From Sphaerisporangium perillae (lineage in GTDB: Bacteria; Actinomycetota; Actinomycetes; Streptosporangiales; Streptosporangiaceae), in contig NZ_JALLPO010000029.1 in assembly GCF_023276435.1 (NCBI RefSeq), positions 1 to 64,000 of the forward strand: DNA of 64,000 nt, given 5' to 3'. The translations under genes and the position numbers were made by a program. The notes beneath the pieces were generated by a model, which had not been told where the DNA came from, ran no database searches, and saw only the letters and a program-made list of their open reading frames with translations. Positions within the stretch are counted from its first letter, which is position 1; each line of letters opens with the position of its first letter. Shown piece after piece: positions 44,742 to 52,208 of this stretch.

Positions 44742-45389
44742 GTGGCGAAGCGGCGCAAGGTCGGTAACCTGCTGGCCCTTGCCGTCCTGACGGTGGTCGT
44801 CCAGCGGCCGATGCACCCATACGAGATGGCCTCGGTCCTCCGTGCGCGGAGCAAGGACCAGGACATGAAGATCAAGTGGGGGTCGCTCTACACCGTGGTG
44901 GGAAACCTGGAGAAACACGGCTTCATCGAGGCGGCCGAGAGCACCCGGCAGGGCGGCCGCCCCGAACGGACCGTCTACCGCATCACCGACACCGGCCGCG
45001 AGGAGTTGCGCGACTGGACGCGCGAGCTGGTCTCCACTCCCGACCCGGAACCCTCGAGCTTCGAGGCGGGGCTCTCGGTCATGGGCGGCCTCCCGCCGGA
45101 GGAGGTCACCGACCTGCTCCGGCGGCGGCTGGCCCGGCTGGAGAAGGAGACCGCCCGCCGGCGGGAATCCCTGGAGAGCGAGCGCCGGGAGATCCCCCGG
45201 CTGTTCCTCATCGAGGCGGAGTACGACCTCGCCATCCGCGAGGCGGAGGCGGCCTGGGTGCGATCGCTGCTCGACGAGCTCACGACCGGTTCGTTTCCCG
45301 GTCTGGCGCAGTGGCGCGCCTTTCACGAGACGGGCCGCTTACCGCCCGAGTTCACCGACATCGCCGAAAGGGGCAGCACGACCGACTGA
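44742..45389 (+). CDS. PadR family transcriptional regulator
   Basis: 215 residues. Winged helix at the N-terminus: LLALAVLTVVVQRPMHPYEM, IKWGSLYTVVGNLEKHGFIE, RTVYRITDTGREEL. The C-terminal helical domain (Vir_C type) has the Arg/Glu-rich ARLEKETARRRESLESERRE. PadR proteins commonly repress a neighbouring transporter or enzyme gene. GTG 44742 has GAGG seven bases upstream; GTG 44739 is the alternative. A hairpin terminator follows at 45399-45432. Confidence 0.88.
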   Translation: MAKRRKVGNLLALAVLTVVVQRPMHPYEMASVLRARSKDQDMKIKWGSLYTVVGNLEKHGFIEAAESTRQGGRPERTVYRITDTGREELRDWTRELVSTPDPEPSSFEAGLSVMGGLPPEEVTDLLRRRLARLEKETARRRESLESERREIPRLFLIEAEYDLAIREAEAAWVRSLLDELTTGSFPGLAQWRAFHETGRLPPEFTDIAERGSTTD

Positions 45390-45398
45390 CCCGATGTC

Positions 45399-45432
45399 GG
45401 CCCGGCGGGGTGCGGGAACACCCCGCCGGGCC
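45399..45432 (+). terminator. Terminator after padR
   Basis: Perfect 14-bp arms GGCCCGGCGGGGTG and complement (45419-45432) with a 6-nt loop, 9 bp after the PadR stop. Confidence 0.85.
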
Positions 45433-45590
45433 TCGACCTCGAACCGAGACCCATGGAGTGGGAACCCGGCCACAAGGTGGCAACCGCAAGGATAGCTGGG
45501 CTCCCTTTCATGGCCGGTTCGCGATGCACGCCGAACCATCGCGCCGGAGACCGGGCCGACCGGTCCCGGCACCGATCCATGGGAGAGACC

Positions 45591-46454
45591 ATGACTGAAG
45601 TGACGATCGGCTCCGTGACCTCCGCGGACGGCACCACCATCGGCTACCGGCGGCTCGGCCGCGGCCCGGGTGTGGTGTTGCTCCACGGCGCCATGGAGTC
45701 GTCCCACAGCCACATCGAGCTGGCCGAGGCGCTGTCCGCCGACTTCACCTGCTACCTGCCCGACCGGCGCGGCCGCGGCCTGAGCGGCCCGCAGAGGAAG
45801 GACCACGGCCTGCGCGCGGAGGTCGAGGACGTCGCCGCCCTGCTCGCCGAGTCGGGCGCGCACCTTCTCTTCGGCGTCAGCGCGGGCGCCGCCATCACGC
45901 TCCGGGCGGCGCTCGCCTGCCCCACCGTCCGCAGGGCCGTCGTGTTCGACCCGCCGCTGCCCGTCGACGGCTCGCTGTCCACCACCTGGCTGGAACGCCT
46001 GGACAGGGAGACGGCCGAGGGCAAGGTGGCGGCGGCGCTGGTCACCGGCATGAAAGGCGCTCAGATGGGGCCGAAGGTGTTCGACTACGTTCCGCGCCGG
46101 CTGCTCGAGCTGCTCACGACCATGGCCATGGCCCGCGAGGACCGTAACGCCAAGGGCGACGACGTGACTTTCAGGGCACTCGCGTCGACGCTCGGCCGCG
46201 ACGTACGGCTGGCCGTCGAGATGAGCGGCGACCTTGCGAGCCTCAAGGGCATGCGCGCCGAGGTGCTCCTCCTCGGCGGCGCCAGGAGCCCGGCCTACAT
46301 GCGGGTCGCCCTCGACGCGCTGGAGAAGATCCTGCCGGACGCCGAGCGCGTCGAGCTCGCCGGCCTCGGCCACAGCGCCTCCGGCAACGCCGCCCAGCGC
46401 GGCGCGCCGGACCGGGTCGCGCGCGAACTGCGCCGGTTCTTCACCCGTCCGTAG
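45591..46454 (+). CDS. Alpha/beta hydrolase
   Basis: 287 residues. HG motif in VVLLHGAMESSH, strand YLPDRRGRGLSGP, nucleophile elbow GVSAGAA (LLFGVSAGAAITLRA), acid region VLLLGGARSPAYM and the late His in GLGHSASGNA. The fold is clear; the substrate is unknown. ATG 45591 is preceded by GGGAGAG. The in-frame extension to 45453 has no features of coding sequence. It follows the PadR terminator, so it has its own promoter. Confidence 0.85.
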   Translation: MTEVTIGSVTSADGTTIGYRRLGRGPGVVLLHGAMESSHSHIELAEALSADFTCYLPDRRGRGLSGPQRKDHGLRAEVEDVAALLAESGAHLLFGVSAGAAITLRAALACPTVRRAVVFDPPLPVDGSLSTTWLERLDRETAEGKVAAALVTGMKGAQMGPKVFDYVPRRLLELLTTMAMAREDRNAKGDDVTFRALASTLGRDVRLAVEMSGDLASLKGMRAEVLLLGGARSPAYMRVALDALEKILPDAERVELAGLGHSASGNAAQRGAPDRVARELRRFFTRP

Positions 46455-46514
46455 CAGCCCCGGGGTGGTGGTCCCGGCCGTCACCGGGTCACCGCCCCTT
46501 CCTCGCTGCGACCC

Positions 46515-46925
46515 TCAGGGGCGTTCGAACAGCTGGAGCAGGCGGCTGTACTGCTCCTCGAGGGCGCCGGGCTCGAACGCGCCGTCCGGGAGCACCTCGC
46601 CCAGCGCCTCGTCGACCAGCTCGCGGCTCTTGCGCTCGGCGTCGTCCTGCGCCCGGTGGACGGCCAGCAGCAGCTCCTCGGCCAGCGACCGGCTGTCCAG
46701 GCGCATGGCGCGCCGAGTGATGGCGACATCCCGGACCCGGCCGTCCACCGTCGTGGTGACCTTGATCTGGCCGTCGCCGGCCTCGCCCTCACCGACGACG
46801 CCATCCAGCGCGCGCTGTCCGGCCTCCTCCACCCATTCCAGGATCCTGCCGGCATGCTCGGCATCCCGCTCGAGATCGCCGTCTCGCCAGTTGGCGGGAT
46901 TCGCGTCGTAGCTGTGCACGATCAT
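46515..46925 (-). CDS. YbaB/EbfC family nucleoid-associated protein
   Basis: 136 residues of the YbaB fold: an N-terminal helix (RILEWVEEAGQRALDG), a beta-sheet with GQIKVTTTVDGRVRDVAITR and a long C-terminal helix (LAEELLLAVHRAQDDAERKS). YbaB proteins bind DNA or act as structural proteins, and in actinobacteria many lie beside type VII/WXG genes. Start ATG 46925, 7 bp after the preceding YbaB gene on the same strand. Shorter and more divergent than housekeeping YbaB next to dnaX. Confidence 0.85.
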   Translation of the reverse strand: MIVHSYDANPANWRDGDLERDAEHAGRILEWVEEAGQRALDGVVGEGEAGDGQIKVTTTVDGRVRDVAITRRAMRLDSRSLAEELLLAVHRAQDDAERKSRELVDEALGEVLPDGAFEPGALEEQYSRLLQLFERP

Positions 46926-46932
46926 CCCTCCG

Positions 46933-47325
46933 TCATTCGATCTCGCGAGCGACCTGCTCGACGCGGCGCCGCACGAACTGCTCGTCGAGCGGCTCGGCCA
47001 GCCGCGCGGCGTCGGCCTGCGCGCGCTCGATGATCTCCTGGGTGCTCTGCCCTGCGGACTCCTGCGCCGCCTGGATGGCCCGGAGCGCCTCCCGGCTCAG
47101 GGCGTCGGGGTCGAGCCGCATGACGCGGGGGTCGAACCCGATCGTCTTGAGCCGTCCTCGGCCGTCGGCCACCACCTGGATCAGGCCGTCGGCGCCCTCT
47201 CCCTCACCGGCGACCTGCTCGATCATGGCCTGGGCCTGCCCGAGGTCGCGCATCACTTCCTCGGTCTGGCGGAGTATCCGCTCCAGGTGCTCCAGGTCGT
47301 CCGCCCACGGAGTCGGTGACGACAA
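46933..47325 (-). CDS. YbaB/EbfC family protein, paralogue
   Basis: 130 residues, same fold as its neighbour: ILRQTEEVMRDLGQAQAMIE, then GLIQVVADGRGRLKTIGFDP and a helix LSREALRAIQAAQESAGQST. The start is TTG 47325, supported by GAGGAG eight bases upstream; the longer open frame to 47625 is antisense to the WXG-like gene. First of a two-gene minus-strand operon, divergent from the WXG-like gene across about 180 bp. The pair probably belongs to the toxin-like locus on the other side. Confidence 0.82.
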   Translation of the reverse strand: MSSPTPWADDLEHLERILRQTEEVMRDLGQAQAMIEQVAGEGEGADGLIQVVADGRGRLKTIGFDPRVMRLDPDALSREALRAIQAAQESAGQSTQEIIERAQADAARLAEPLDEQFVRRRVEQVAREIE

Positions 47326-47506
47326 CGCATGCTCCTCATACCAGGCACCGGGACGCCGGACGGCGACACCTTGCCGAGATGTTACCGGCCTGCCGCCACG
47401 ACCGGCGTGCGGTGCCGCAGATGACAAGAATTCCGCACGAGACGCAAAATATGCGCAATCCCTGACGATCATGGCTAATCTGCGGGTCATGGAACGGGGA
47501 TTCGAG

Positions 47507-47824
47507 ATGACCCATGGGATTCTTGAGGTGACCGGCTCGCACCTCCGGATCCACGGGGAAGAGTACGCCAGCGCGGTGCGGCGTCTGCGGGAGCCGGGCG
47601 ACGGCGCGGAGTCCTGGGGTGACACGGGCCTGCTGAGCCCGGTCGTCTCCGCCTACACCCAGTGCAAGAACACCGCGCTCGACACGTTCACCCACATGGG
47701 CACCGTCATCGGCGGCACGGGGGACGCGGTGTCGATCTCGACCGGCCGGGTGTCGTACCTCGAGGGCGACATGGCGGGCGAGATCGACCGGCTGGGAGGC
47801 GAGCCGGACACATCATGGACGTGA
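47507..47824 (+). CDS. Small WXG100/ESX-like protein
   Basis: 105 residues, predicted mainly helical: VTGSHLRIHGEEYASAVRRL, a turn GAESWGDTG near residue 37, LLSPVVSAYTQCKNTALDTF, then VSYLEGDMAGEIDRLGG. Length and layout fit type VII secretion (ESX) target proteins, though there is no strict WxG. ATG 47507 has GGGGA upstream; ATGs at 47471 and 47489 are alternatives. The stop overlaps the next start by 10 bp, so it is coupled to the candidate toxin. It probably partners the toxin's N-terminus for export (inference). Confidence 0.65.
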   Translation: MTHGILEVTGSHLRIHGEEYASAVRRLREPGDGAESWGDTGLLSPVVSAYTQCKNTALDTFTHMGTVIGGTGDAVSISTGRVSYLEGDMAGEIDRLGGEPDTSWT

Positions 47825-48696
47825 TGCTGCCCTCCTGGGCCAGCGGCATCCTGAACCTGGCCGGTGTCCCCTGGCCCAACGTCAGGGAGAGCCGGATCCG
47901 CGACGAGGCGCAGGCCTGGCGGGACCTCACGGCTCACGCCGCCCCGGCGTCCGAGGGCGCCGACAGGACGGTCCGGCAGTCGTCGGGCACCTACAAGGGA
48001 GCGTCGGCGACCGCCCTGGCGAACTTCTGGGAGAAGAACGGCGGCGCCGACGGGCACCTGAGCCAGGCCACGCGTGCGGCGCACTACGCGCCGGTGCTGC
48101 TGGACGGCGCGGCCACCGTCGTGACCGGCACCAAGATCGCGGTGATCTCGCAGGCGTCGGTGGCCGCGGTGAAGCTCGCGACGAGCATGCTCGCCGGCGG
48201 CCCGCTGGCCCTCGGCAGCGCCACGGCCACTGTCCTCGCCACCCGATACGCGATGGGCAAGATCCTCCGTGAGGCCGGTGAGGGAGGCGCCCGCGTGCTG
48301 GCGCCGGGGATCGCCCGCCGGGTCACCGAACCCTTGGAGCGCATCCTCCGCAACGCCCGCGGCCCTGGCGGCGGCCCTCCGCTCGCCATGGCCGGCGGCC
48401 CGAGTCATATCCCCTCCGGTCTCCCCCGTTTCCGGCCCTCTAGGGTGGACGGACCCAACAAACCCACCATCGCCCAGATGGCCAGGAGGAAGAACTCAAG
48501 GAACAAGACGAACTCCGGTACCCGCAGGGCCGGGACGAAAGCGGACGCGGAGGCGCAGGCCAGGAGAGCGGCCGGCGACGGAGGCAGCAGAGCGGTGTTC
48601 CGTGGTCCGTGCTCGTCAGGTGACCACTTCCATGTGGACTACCTGAACAACAAGGGTGAGATCATGCACACCAGGCACTTCCCGTTCCAGGAGTAA
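47815..48696 (+). CDS. Candidate WXG/PPE-type polymorphic toxin
   Basis: 293 residues. The N-terminal ~95 residues look like a WXG/PPE helical export domain (WPNVRESRIRDEAQAWRDL, LANFWEKNGGADGH). A small-residue hydrophobic region spans 97-145, followed by a Pro/Arg/Lys-rich linker (about 185-255). The last ~40 residues form a compact, His-rich module: GGSRAVFRGPCSSGDHFHVD, then YLNNKGEIMHTRHFPF. That layout, export domain plus short variable C-terminus, is typical of secreted polymorphic toxins. The activity is not identified; clustered His residues suggest a nuclease. ATG 47815 is chosen; ATG 47824 is also possible. A small acidic gene follows 5 bp later. Confidence 0.6.
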   Translation: MDVMLPSWASGILNLAGVPWPNVRESRIRDEAQAWRDLTAHAAPASEGADRTVRQSSGTYKGASATALANFWEKNGGADGHLSQATRAAHYAPVLLDGAATVVTGTKIAVISQASVAAVKLATSMLAGGPLALGSATATVLATRYAMGKILREAGEGGARVLAPGIARRVTEPLERILRNARGPGGGPPLAMAGGPSHIPSGLPRFRPSRVDGPNKPTIAQMARRKNSRNKTNSGTRRAGTKADAEAQARRAAGDGGSRAVFRGPCSSGDHFHVDYLNNKGEIMHTRHFPFQE

Positions 48697-48701
48697 CGAT
48701 C

Positions 48702-49211
48702 GTGAATGAGTCCCAGAAAGACGACCATGCGACCGGGCAGGGCGATCTGCCGGCCGGCGCCAAGGATCTGGGCTCGGCCATCGAGCAGCACGCCCGAGTC
48801 CTCGCCGAATCCCCCGGCGACTACAAGCGGGTGGTGCAGGCGGTGAACCGCCTCCGCGCCTCCGCGCTCGCGTACGCCACCCTGTGCGCCGATCAGGCGG
48901 GGTGGGGCAACCCGTTCAGCGACCTGGAGAGCGATCTGGAGTCGGAGGAGGAGACCACGGAGGAATCCGCCGGTGCCGCGAGCGAGGAGGCCCCGGTGGT
49001 GCACCTGGAGGCCCACTACCGGATCCGCGTGACGGACATGGAGGCCGCCGCCCGCCTGGCGGGCGATCCGGAATCCGAAGATCTGCTGGGAGCCCCGTCC
49101 GACGTGGTGTCCCAGCTCTTCATGAGAGACGGCTGGGACCCATCCCGGTACGGCGACGTCCTGGAGGTGCTGGACCAATCTTGGTCGTGCGGCCCCGACC
49201 TCTCCTCATAG
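48702..49211 (+). CDS. Candidate immunity protein
   Basis: 169 residues, acidic (runs such as DLESDLESEEETTEE). Predicted helical first half (LGSAIEQHARVLAESPGDYK, RVVQAVNRLRASALAYATL) and alpha/beta second half (VHLEAHYRIRVTDMEAAARL). No domain recognised. GTG 48702 with AGGAG upstream, 5 bp after the toxin-like gene's stop. An acidic small protein immediately after a basic toxin-like C-terminus fits an immunity partner. This role is inferred from position only. Confidence 0.5.
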   Translation: MNESQKDDHATGQGDLPAGAKDLGSAIEQHARVLAESPGDYKRVVQAVNRLRASALAYATLCADQAGWGNPFSDLESDLESEEETTEESAGAASEEAPVVHLEAHYRIRVTDMEAAARLAGDPESEDLLGAPSDVVSQLFMRDGWDPSRYGDVLEVLDQSWSCGPDLSS

Positions 49212-49244
49212 GGGACGGCGATCGGAGCGTTCGCGGACACCGCA

Positions 49245-50201
49245 CTACGTGAGGAGCCGCTGGAGTTCGGCGGGGCTCGCGTTGGCGCCGCTGCAGACCA
49301 GGGCGACCTTCTGCCCGGTGAACTCCTCCTTCCTGGCGAGGAGCGCGGCCAGCGGGGCCGCGCCGGCGAGTTCGCTCAGCGTGTGGGCCTCGGTGAGCAG
49401 GACGCGCTGGGCGGCGCGGATGTCGTCGTCGTGCACGAGCACGAAGTCGTCGAGATCGCGCATGAGGCTCTGCGGCAGGGCGAAGGCGGAGCCGGTGGCG
49501 AGGCCGTCCGCGACCGTCTCGATGGGACGCCTGACCGGCTCGCCTGAACGCCAGGAGTCGTGGGCGGCCGGAGCGAGCGAGGATTGCACGCCGATCACCC
49601 GGCATCGCGGGGCGACGGCCCTGGCGACCAGGCACGCGGCCGCCGCCCCGGTCCCCGACCCGACCGGCACGAAGACGGCGTCGAGGTCGGGCCGGCGGGT
49701 GAACATCTCCAGGTAGAGCGTGGCGACGCCGGCGATCAGATCCGGCTCGTCGGCCGGGCTGATCAGGCGGTCCCCCCGCTCCTCGGTGAGCGCGGTGACG
49801 TACTCCGCCGTCTCGACCATCGTCGCCCCCTTGATCTCGACGGTGGCCCCGAGGGCTTCGACCGCCGCGACCTTGGCCGGGTTCGGGTTCTCCGGCATGA
49901 CGACCGTGCAGGGGATGCCGAAGAGCCGCGCGGCGTACGCGATCGACTGGGCGTGGTTGCCGGTGGAGTAGGTGAGCACCCCGGCCTTCCCGTGGTCGGC
50001 GGGCAGGCGGGAGATCAGGTTGATGCCCCCGCGCACCTTGAACGCGCCGGTCGGCTGGGTGTTCTCGTGCTTGACGAAGGTCTCGGCGCCCACCCGCCCG
50101 CTGAGTACCGGGTAGGACCACATCGGGGTCTCCGGGAGGTGCGGGGCGATGAGGCGCGCGGCGTGCAGGACGTCGGTGAAGGACGGCGATGTGGTGGGCA
50201 T
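49245..50201 (-). CDS. Threonine/serine dehydratase (PLP, fold type II)
   Basis: 318 residues. It deaminates L-threonine or L-serine to a 2-oxo acid and ammonia. PLP Lys is in ENTQPTGAFKVRGG; TYSTGNHAQSIAYAARLFG and the phosphate-binding loop VGSGTGAAAA are standard. No C-terminal ACT domain, so probably a catabolic rather than a feedback-inhibited biosynthetic form. ATG 50201 matches the family N-terminus (FTDVLHAARLIAPHLPETP); the large upstream open frame is antisense to the LysR gene. Divergent from that LysR gene, which is a plausible regulator. Confidence 0.9.
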   Translation of the reverse strand: MPTTSPSFTDVLHAARLIAPHLPETPMWSYPVLSGRVGAETFVKHENTQPTGAFKVRGGINLISRLPADHGKAGVLTYSTGNHAQSIAYAARLFGIPCTVVMPENPNPAKVAAVEALGATVEIKGATMVETAEYVTALTEERGDRLISPADEPDLIAGVATLYLEMFTRRPDLDAVFVPVGSGTGAAAACLVARAVAPRCRVIGVQSSLAPAAHDSWRSGEPVRRPIETVADGLATGSAFALPQSLMRDLDDFVLVHDDDIRAAQRVLLTEAHTLSELAGAAPLAALLARKEEFTGQKVALVCSGANASPAELQRLLT

Positions 50202-50276
50202 GGAGCCCACGCTGGCGCATCGCCATCCATAGGTCCAATGCCAATCAGCGGGGCTTCCCATAGATAAAGTTGATGG

Positions 50277-51257
50277 GTGCTCGATGTCCTGCGTCTTCGC
50301 GTGCTGGACGCCGTCGCCAGGCACGGATCGGTGACGGCGGCCGCGCGGGAGCTGCACTACTCCCAGCCCTCCGTCAGCCACCACCTGGCCCGGCTGGAGG
50401 CCGAGACGGGGGCCAAGCTCGTCCAGAGGGCGGGCCGTGGCATCCGGCTGACCGAGGCGGGCCGCCTCCTCGCCGACCGGGCCGCCGAGATCATCGGGCG
50501 CCTCGACTCCGCCTCGGCCGAGCTCGCGGCGCATGTCGGCCTGCGCGCCGGCCGGGTGCGCCTGGCCGCGTTCCCCTCCGCGCTCGGCACGTTCGTGCCG
50601 GCGGCGGCCGTACGGCTCTCGCGTGAGCACCCGGGGCTGGACCTGCGCCTCAGCGAGGCCGAGCCGCCCGAGGCGCTCGCCATGCTCCGCGCGGGCCACG
50701 TCGACGTCGCCGTCGCCTTCCACTACGGAAAGACGGCGGAGCCGCCCGCCACGGTGCCGGAGGAGGAGGGCGTCCGTCTCACCGCCTTGTTCGACGACCC
50801 CAGCCATCTGGTCCTCCCCGCCACCACCGAGCCCACTGCCGCCCCGCCCGCCGTACCAAGGGACGCCCCGCTCGTCGCCGCCATGCCCGCGACTCCTCCG
50901 CCGGCCGTCACCGCGACCAGCACGCTCGCCTCGCACGCCGGGGGCAAGTGGATCGCGGGGTGCGACCGGTGCCGCAGGCACCTGCTCGACCTGTGCGCCG
51001 CGGCCGGCTTCGAGCCCGCGATCGCCTTCACGACCGACGACTACGTGGCCGTACAGGCGATGGTGGCCGCGGGCCTCGGGGTGACCGTGCTGCCGGCGCT
51101 CGCGCTCTCGGCCCATCGCCACCCCGGCGTGGGGACCCGCGAGATTCCGGGCTCGACCAGGCACGTCTTCGCCGCCACCTACGGCGAGCCCCCCGACCCG
51201 CCGGCGACCGCCGCCCTGCTGTCCGCCCTCGTCGAGGCGGTCTCCCGGCCCGCGTGA
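50277..51257 (+). CDS. LysR family regulator
   Basis: 326 residues. Helix-turn-helix at the N-terminus: LRLRVLDAVARHGSVTAAAR, ELHYSQPSVSHHLARLE. C-terminal substrate-binding domain from about residue 90. An Ala/Pro/Thr-rich insertion (PATTEPTAAPPAVPRD) lies in the middle of it. GTG 50277. It shares a 75-bp divergent promoter region with the dehydratase gene, the classical LysR arrangement; two CTATGG copies occur there on the minus strand. An exporter gene follows 137 bp downstream. Confidence 0.9.
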   Translation: MLDVLRLRVLDAVARHGSVTAAARELHYSQPSVSHHLARLEAETGAKLVQRAGRGIRLTEAGRLLADRAAEIIGRLDSASAELAAHVGLRAGRVRLAAFPSALGTFVPAAAVRLSREHPGLDLRLSEAEPPEALAMLRAGHVDVAVAFHYGKTAEPPATVPEEEGVRLTALFDDPSHLVLPATTEPTAAPPAVPRDAPLVAAMPATPPPAVTATSTLASHAGGKWIAGCDRCRRHLLDLCAAAGFEPAIAFTTDDYVAVQAMVAAGLGVTVLPALALSAHRHPGVGTREIPGSTRHVFAATYGEPPDPPATAALLSALVEAVSRPA

Positions 51258-51394
51258 CCTCAGCTCGTGTACTACCTCCGGCGTGCGGGAGATCGCTCGC
51301 TACCGGCGCGACCTGCGCGAACCCCGTACCCAGGCCCTCGAGCCCGTGAGAAATCGATGGACCCCGGCGCCGGGGCATTCCTACTATCGGCGAC

Positions 51395-52033
51395 ATGCCA
51401 CCTATGACCACGCTCGCGATCTTCGCCGGGGCGACGCTCGCCCTGCTGCTCGTGCCAGGACCCGCCGTCGTCTACATCGTCACGCGCAGCGTGGCCCAGG
51501 GCAGGGCCGCCGGGATGGTCTCGGTGGCGGGCATCCACGCGGGCTCGGTCGTCCACGTGGTCGCCGCCGCCCTCGGCGTCAGCGCGCTGCTGGCCGCCTC
51601 CGCCACGGCGTTCACCCTGGTGAAATACCTCGGGGCGGCCTACCTGGTCTACCTCGGCCTGCGCAAGCTTTTCGCCCGGGCGGACGCCCTGACCAAGGAG
51701 GTCGAGCCGGTCTCCCGGTCGCGCCTGTTCGGGGAGGGCTTCGTGGTGAACGTGCTCAACCCCAAGACGGCCATCTTCTTCCTGGCGTTCCTGCCACAGT
51801 TCGTCGATCCCAAGTACGGCCCGGTCGCGGCGCAGATCGTGGTGCTCGGGCTCATCTGGATCGCCCTGGGCATGGCGAGCGACGGCAGCTACGCGCTCCT
51901 GTCGGCCGCCCTGGCGGGCCGCCTGCGCCGCTCCCCCCTGGCCGCACGACGGCTGGACGTGGCCAGCGGCCTGGTCTACATCGGCCTCGGCGCCGTGGCC
52001 GCCCTCGCCGGCGACAGCGCCCGCAAGGCCTAG
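51395..52033 (+). CDS. LysE/RhtB family exporter
   Basis: 212 residues, about six membrane segments. Signatures: LALLLVPGPAVVYIVTRSVA, QGRAAGMVSVAGIHAGS and VVNVLNPKTAIFFLAFLPQF. It exports amino acids or analogues. It is a distant paralogue of the exporter at 6.4 kb. Downstream of LysR and near the dehydratase, so amino-acid overflow or catabolism is a possible theme. A hairpin (52137-52171) follows. Confidence 0.87.
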   Translation: MPPMTTLAIFAGATLALLLVPGPAVVYIVTRSVAQGRAAGMVSVAGIHAGSVVHVVAAALGVSALLAASATAFTLVKYLGAAYLVYLGLRKLFARADALTKEVEPVSRSRLFGEGFVVNVLNPKTAIFFLAFLPQFVDPKYGPVAAQIVVLGLIWIALGMASDGSYALLSAALAGRLRRSPLAARRLDVASGLVYIGLGAVAALAGDSARKA

Positions 52034-52136
52034 GCAGATCCTCCCCGGGAATCGACCGCGAAAGCAGCCATGCCCGCGAGGCCGGCTTCCCCGCCTGAGG
52101 TGGTCATCGGAGATCGTCCGGGTTCCGGTGCAGGCG

Positions 52137-52171
52137 GCCGCTGACGCGCCGGCCTTGCGCGCGTCAGCGGC
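52137..52171. terminator. Hairpin between lysE-type exporter and fadD19-like gene
   Basis: Perfect 12-bp arms GCCGCTGACGCG (52137-52148) and complement (52160-52171) with an 11-nt loop, between convergent genes. Confidence 0.7.
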
Positions 52172-52208
52172 GTTCGGAACAGCGCCCGGGCAGCGCCCGG
52201 ACGGGTGG

